The notes under the pieces are model-generated. The model saw only the letters and a program-made list of their open reading frames with translations, was not told the origin of the DNA and made no database searches. Shown here piece after piece: positions 61,695-64,000 of a DNA stretch of 64,000 nucleotides; the first letter of the stretch is position 1; each line of letters opens with the position of its first letter. The stretch comes from Rahnella sp. AA (GTDB lineage Bacteria; Pseudomonadota; Gammaproteobacteria; Enterobacterales; Enterobacteriaceae): NCBI RefSeq assembly GCF_002834385.1, contig NZ_PITQ01000010.1, positions 1 to 64,000 of the forward strand. The letters are read 5' to 3'. A program made the translations under genes and the position numbers.

Positions 61695-62420
61695 ATGAAA
61701 ATCTCATCCTCAAAAATGCGGTCTTTACGCCACTGCAGCCTGATTACTGGCCTGGTTCTGGCTTCTGCGTTTGTATTTCAAAATAACGCCTGGTCCTGGG
61801 GCGGTGCGGAGCCTGCTGTCGTGATCCCCGCACCGGCAAAAGATGAACCCGCAGGATCCTCCCACAGCGAAACGGCACTGTTTGCTGGCGGTTGTTTCTG
61901 GGGAATTCAGGGCGTGTTCCAGCATGTAAAAGGCGTGACCAGCGCGGTTTCAGGCTATACCGGAGGTGCGGCGCAAACTGCAAGTTACGAACAGGTCAGT
62001 GCCGGTGATACCGGCCATGCGGAATCGGTGAAAGTTACTTTTGACCCGACGCAGATCACTTACGGCGAACTGCTGCACATCTTCTTCTCCGTGGGGCATA
62101 ACCCGACCGAACTTAACCGGCAGGGGCCGGATACCGGTAGCCAGTATCGCTCGGCGATTTTCCCGATGAACGCGGCGCAGGCGGAAGTGGCGAAAGCGTA
62201 TATTGCGCAACTGAACGCCAGCAAAAGCTACCGCGATCCGCTGGTCACCAAAGTAGAAGACAACGCACATTTCTACCCGGCGGAGGCTTATCACCAGAAC
62301 TTCCTGAATGATAATCCGGATTACCCGTATATTGTGGTGAACGATCTGCCGAAGATTAAAGATTTAGAGAAAGTCTTCCCGGGGGATTACCGGGAGAAAC
62401 CAGTGCTGGTGACAAAGTAG
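61695..62420 (+). CDS. msrA: Exported peptide-methionine (S)-S-oxide reductase MsrA
   Basis: 241 codons from ATG at 61695 after CAGGAAAC; an upstream frame overlaps msrB and lacks a start signal. Signal peptide: SLITGLVLASAFVFQNNAWS. Catalytic Cys67 is in FAGGCFWGIQGVF, followed by SGYTGGAAQTASYEQVSAGD, TGHAESVKVTFDP and YHQNFL. I see no Cys after the catalytic one, so the usual resolving Cys is missing and reduction must come directly from a partner. It forms a two-gene unit with msrB. Confidence 0.9.
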   Translation: MKISSSKMRSLRHCSLITGLVLASAFVFQNNAWSWGGAEPAVVIPAPAKDEPAGSSHSETALFAGGCFWGIQGVFQHVKGVTSAVSGYTGGAAQTASYEQVSAGDTGHAESVKVTFDPTQITYGELLHIFFSVGHNPTELNRQGPDTGSQYRSAIFPMNAAQAEVAKAYIAQLNASKSYRDPLVTKVEDNAHFYPAEAYHQNFLNDNPDYPYIVVNDLPKIKDLEKVFPGDYREKPVLVTK

Positions 62421-62448
62421 AGCTTGGCGCTCTGGCTTTAAGGTCAAC

Positions 62449-63021
62449 ACCTTGGGCTCGCCGCCCAAACTGGCCCAAAGGGCGCGTTAACGCGCGCGCC
62501 CTCTGGACACCCGCGCTTTTTAACTGCGCGCTGCCGCTCGCTGGCTATGTTCCAGAAACTCCGGCTAGTGCCGCAAAATCCCGCCGCTGCGCGGTGCCCT
62601 TCGTTCGGGTTACAAACCTCGCAAAAACACGCTCGGTTTTCCACCACTCCTGCGGCGTGATTTTTGAAAGCGGCCAATGGCTATGTAATTCGCAAGATTT
62701 ATGCGGGCTGATTTTGAATTGAAAAAGCCTCCAGCCGCTTTCAGAAAGCTTGCTGAATGAGTGTTTCGAGACCGAAAGGCTCGAATACCGAAATGAAGGC
62801 ACCGCGCAGCGGCAAGTTTTCGCGGCAATAGCTGCGGTACCTGAAACATAGCCAGCGAGCGATAGCGCGGGTTGTAAAAAGACGCGGAGATTCCAAAGAG
62901 GCCCCGTCCTGGGCCTCTTTGGTCGGTTTCGGCGCGAGCCGCTGAGCGATCACCGCAATTGAAAAACCGAAATTTACACCAAGCTGCTGCTTCAAAGCTG
63001 TTTGGGCGGCGAGCCCAAGGT
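62449..63021. repeat. Roughly 570-bp imperfect inverted-repeat element
   Basis: Three left-arm blocks recur in mirror order on the right. The 22 bases at 62449-62470 are exactly complementary to 63000-63021. GCTCGCTGGCTATGTT (62536-62551) matches 62845-62860. GCCGCTGCGCGGTGCC (62583-62598) matches about 62798-62813, with weaker pairing between blocks. GAAAGCGGC (~62666) and GCCGCTTTC (~62731) close the centre. Long frames across it on the minus strand only reflect these repeats. Confidence 0.7.
62943..62981 (+). repeat. 39-bp direct repeat, copy 1
   Basis: Begins TGAGCGATCACCGCAATTGA and ends ATTTACACCA; identical to 63030-63068. The two copies are 87 bases apart and flank the outer right arm of the inverted repeat. 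Confidence 0.85.
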
Positions 63022-63029
63022 CTTGATCT

Positions 63030-63068
63030 TGAGCGATCACCGCAATTGAAAAACCGAAATTTACACCA
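63030..63068 (+). repeat. 39-bp direct repeat, copy 2
   Basis: Identical to 62943-62981. It ends nine bases before the stop of the downstream minus-strand hydrolase, so it may also lie in that gene's 3' untranslated region. Confidence 0.85.
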
Positions 63069-63076
63069 GACCGCCT

Positions 63077-63991
63077 TTAAAGGCAGCCCTTTGCAGCTGC
63101 TTCCTGCAAATCCAAAAATTCCGCCACACATTCCATACATGCTTCACGCTCTTCAACATGTGGCATGTGACTTGAATTCTCGAAAATGACCCATTCCGCG
63201 CCTTTAATATGATCGGCGAACGGCTGAACAACTTCAGGCGCAGCTTCATCGTAACGGCCAGAAATCAGCAAGACCGGTACGTTGATTGCCGGCAGACGGC
63301 CGATGATCGTCCAGTCTTTCATGCTGCCGATGACGTGAAATTCGGTCGGGCCGTTCATGGCGTGATAAACCGTCGGATCGGCTTCCATCGCGGAGAAGGT
63401 GCGTTTTACCTCTTCCGGCCACGGGTCGAGCCGGCAAACGTGGCGCGCGTAGAAAACCTGCGAGGCGGCTTTGTATTCTTCGCTGTCGATCGTTCCGGCC
63501 TGTTCGTGGGCGAGCAGGGTTTCCTGCACACCGGCAGGGAGTCCGTTGCGCAGGCGGGCGGCGGCTTGCAGCCAGAGTTCCATCGAGGCGGGTGAGTTGG
63601 CGATGATCAGCGCCTTCAGGCCGGGGGGCTGCGTGACGGCGTGTTCGGCACCTAACATTCCGCCCCAGGATTGCCCGAGCAGGGCGTAGTTTTCTTCGAT
63701 GCCGAGATGGCGCAGGAGATTGTCCAGCTCTGCCAGAAACAGCGACGGTTGCCAGAAACCTGCCGGTTTATCGGGGAGATGCGTCGAACGGCCATTGCCT
63801 ACCTGATCGTAATGAATGACCGCGCGGCCCGTTTTGGCGATGTCGCGGAACGCGTCAACGTAATCGTGCGTGCAGCCCGGCCCGCCGTGGGCGATCACCA
63901 GCGGAGTCATGCCGCTGCTGAGATCGCCGCTGATGCGGTACCAGGTCTGGTATTCCTGAAACGGCGCGTAGCCTTCAGTGATGTTGACCAT
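63077..63991 (-). CDS. Alpha/beta hydrolase, prolyl iminopeptidase-like (S33)
   Basis: 304 codons, complete within the window with ATG at 63991. Alpha/beta fold with oxyanion [25 protein letters not shown], nucleophile elbow [11 protein letters not shown] (Ser), Asp in [13 protein letters not shown] and His in [11 protein letters not shown]. This is the proline iminopeptidase / proline-specific hydrolase group, which removes N-terminal Pro or hydrolyses proline amides and esters. No signal peptide. The tail ends in AAAKGCL. Confidence 0.85.
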   Translation of the reverse strand: MVNITEGYAPFQEYQTWYRISGDLSSGMTPLVIAHGGPGCTHDYVDAFRDIAKTGRAVIHYDQVGNGRSTHLPDKPAGFWQPSLFLAELDNLLRHLGIEENYALLGQSWGGMLGAEHAVTQPPGLKALIIANSPASMELWLQAAARLRNGLPAGVQETLLAHEQAGTIDSEEYKAASQVFYARHVCRLDPWPEEVKRTFSAMEADPTVYHAMNGPTEFHVIGSMKDWTIIGRLPAINVPVLLISGRYDEAAPEVVQPFADHIKGAEWVIFENSSHMPHVEEREACMECVAEFLDLQEAAAKGCL

Positions 63992-64000
63992 TTTGTTTCC

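Noticed and set aside
62610-63140. Minus-strand frame of 176 codons downstream of msrA with repeated KFRFFNCGDRS
   Set aside because: The repeated peptide is just the 39-base DNA repeat read through; the frame overlaps the end of the hydrolase gene and has no start signal.

Overview
The window is chromosomal-looking DNA from a member of the Enterobacterales. FepA, Fes and FepBCDG, the chitobiose operon chbBCARFG, QorB/QorR and Idi all read like enterobacterial proteins. A chromosomal cyclic beta-1,2-glucan synthase and the CDI-type adhesin suggest a Yersiniaceae-like plant- or soil-associated genus such as Rahnella. That genus call is inference and was not checked against any database.

Layout. 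1-10.2 kb: the 3' end of a contact-dependent inhibition (CDI) exoprotein gene, cdiA, with a GIY-YIG-like toxin tip and an overlapping immunity gene. It is followed by a graveyard of displaced toxin/immunity cassettes: a papain/C39-like toxin broken by one stop codon, a ParB-fold-like toxin broken by a stop and a poly-G slip, and a toxin tail with its immunity gene. 10.2-11.9 kb: a symE toxin gene frameshifted by an 8-bp tandem duplication, a small membrane protein, a transposase remnant and an orphan small gene. 11.9-20.5 kb: one 2882-codon cyclic beta-1,2-glucan synthase gene. 20.9-22.7 kb: an SOS-controlled (exact LexA box) pore-forming colicin-like bacteriocin with a convergent membrane immunity gene. 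23.2-31 kb: the ferric enterobactin uptake and hydrolysis set fepA / fes and fepBDGC, with Fur-box-like sites but no enterobactin biosynthesis genes in view. 31.2-36.6 kb: the complete chitobiose operon, with a ChiX small-RNA pairing site preserved between chbB and chbC. 36.7-40.4 kb: an AraC regulator, then an AT-rich set of a lipoprotein, a PACE-like membrane protein, a PerC-like regulator and a second-type cyclopropane fatty acid synthase.

40.5-47.6 kb holds the most system-like accessory locus: a LysR regulator divergent from six co-directional genes. These are a solute-binding-like protein without signal peptide, two different 2-oxoglutarate/Fe(II) dioxygenases (the second of the isoleucine-dioxygenase family), a short-chain dehydrogenase, an ATP-grasp ligase and an MFS exporter. 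Together they look like a pathway that hydroxylates and oxidises an amino acid, ligates it to a second amino acid and exports the product, comparable in logic to bacilysin or to the Pantoea dihydroxyisoleucine cascade.

47.7-64 kb is more ordinary metabolism: a YtcJ-type amidohydrolase with an ABM-domain membrane protein, qorB/qorR, a P-loop kinase-like protein, idi, a MarR regulator divergent from a hydroxyarylic acid decarboxylase (C and D subunits, no B subunit nearby), a POT peptide transporter, an alpha-xyloside symporter/GH31 pair, and exported methionine sulfoxide reductases MsrB and MsrA. Next come a roughly 570-bp imperfect inverted repeat with 39-bp direct repeats and a prolyl-iminopeptidase-like hydrolase. 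I saw no tRNA, rRNA or CRISPR array.
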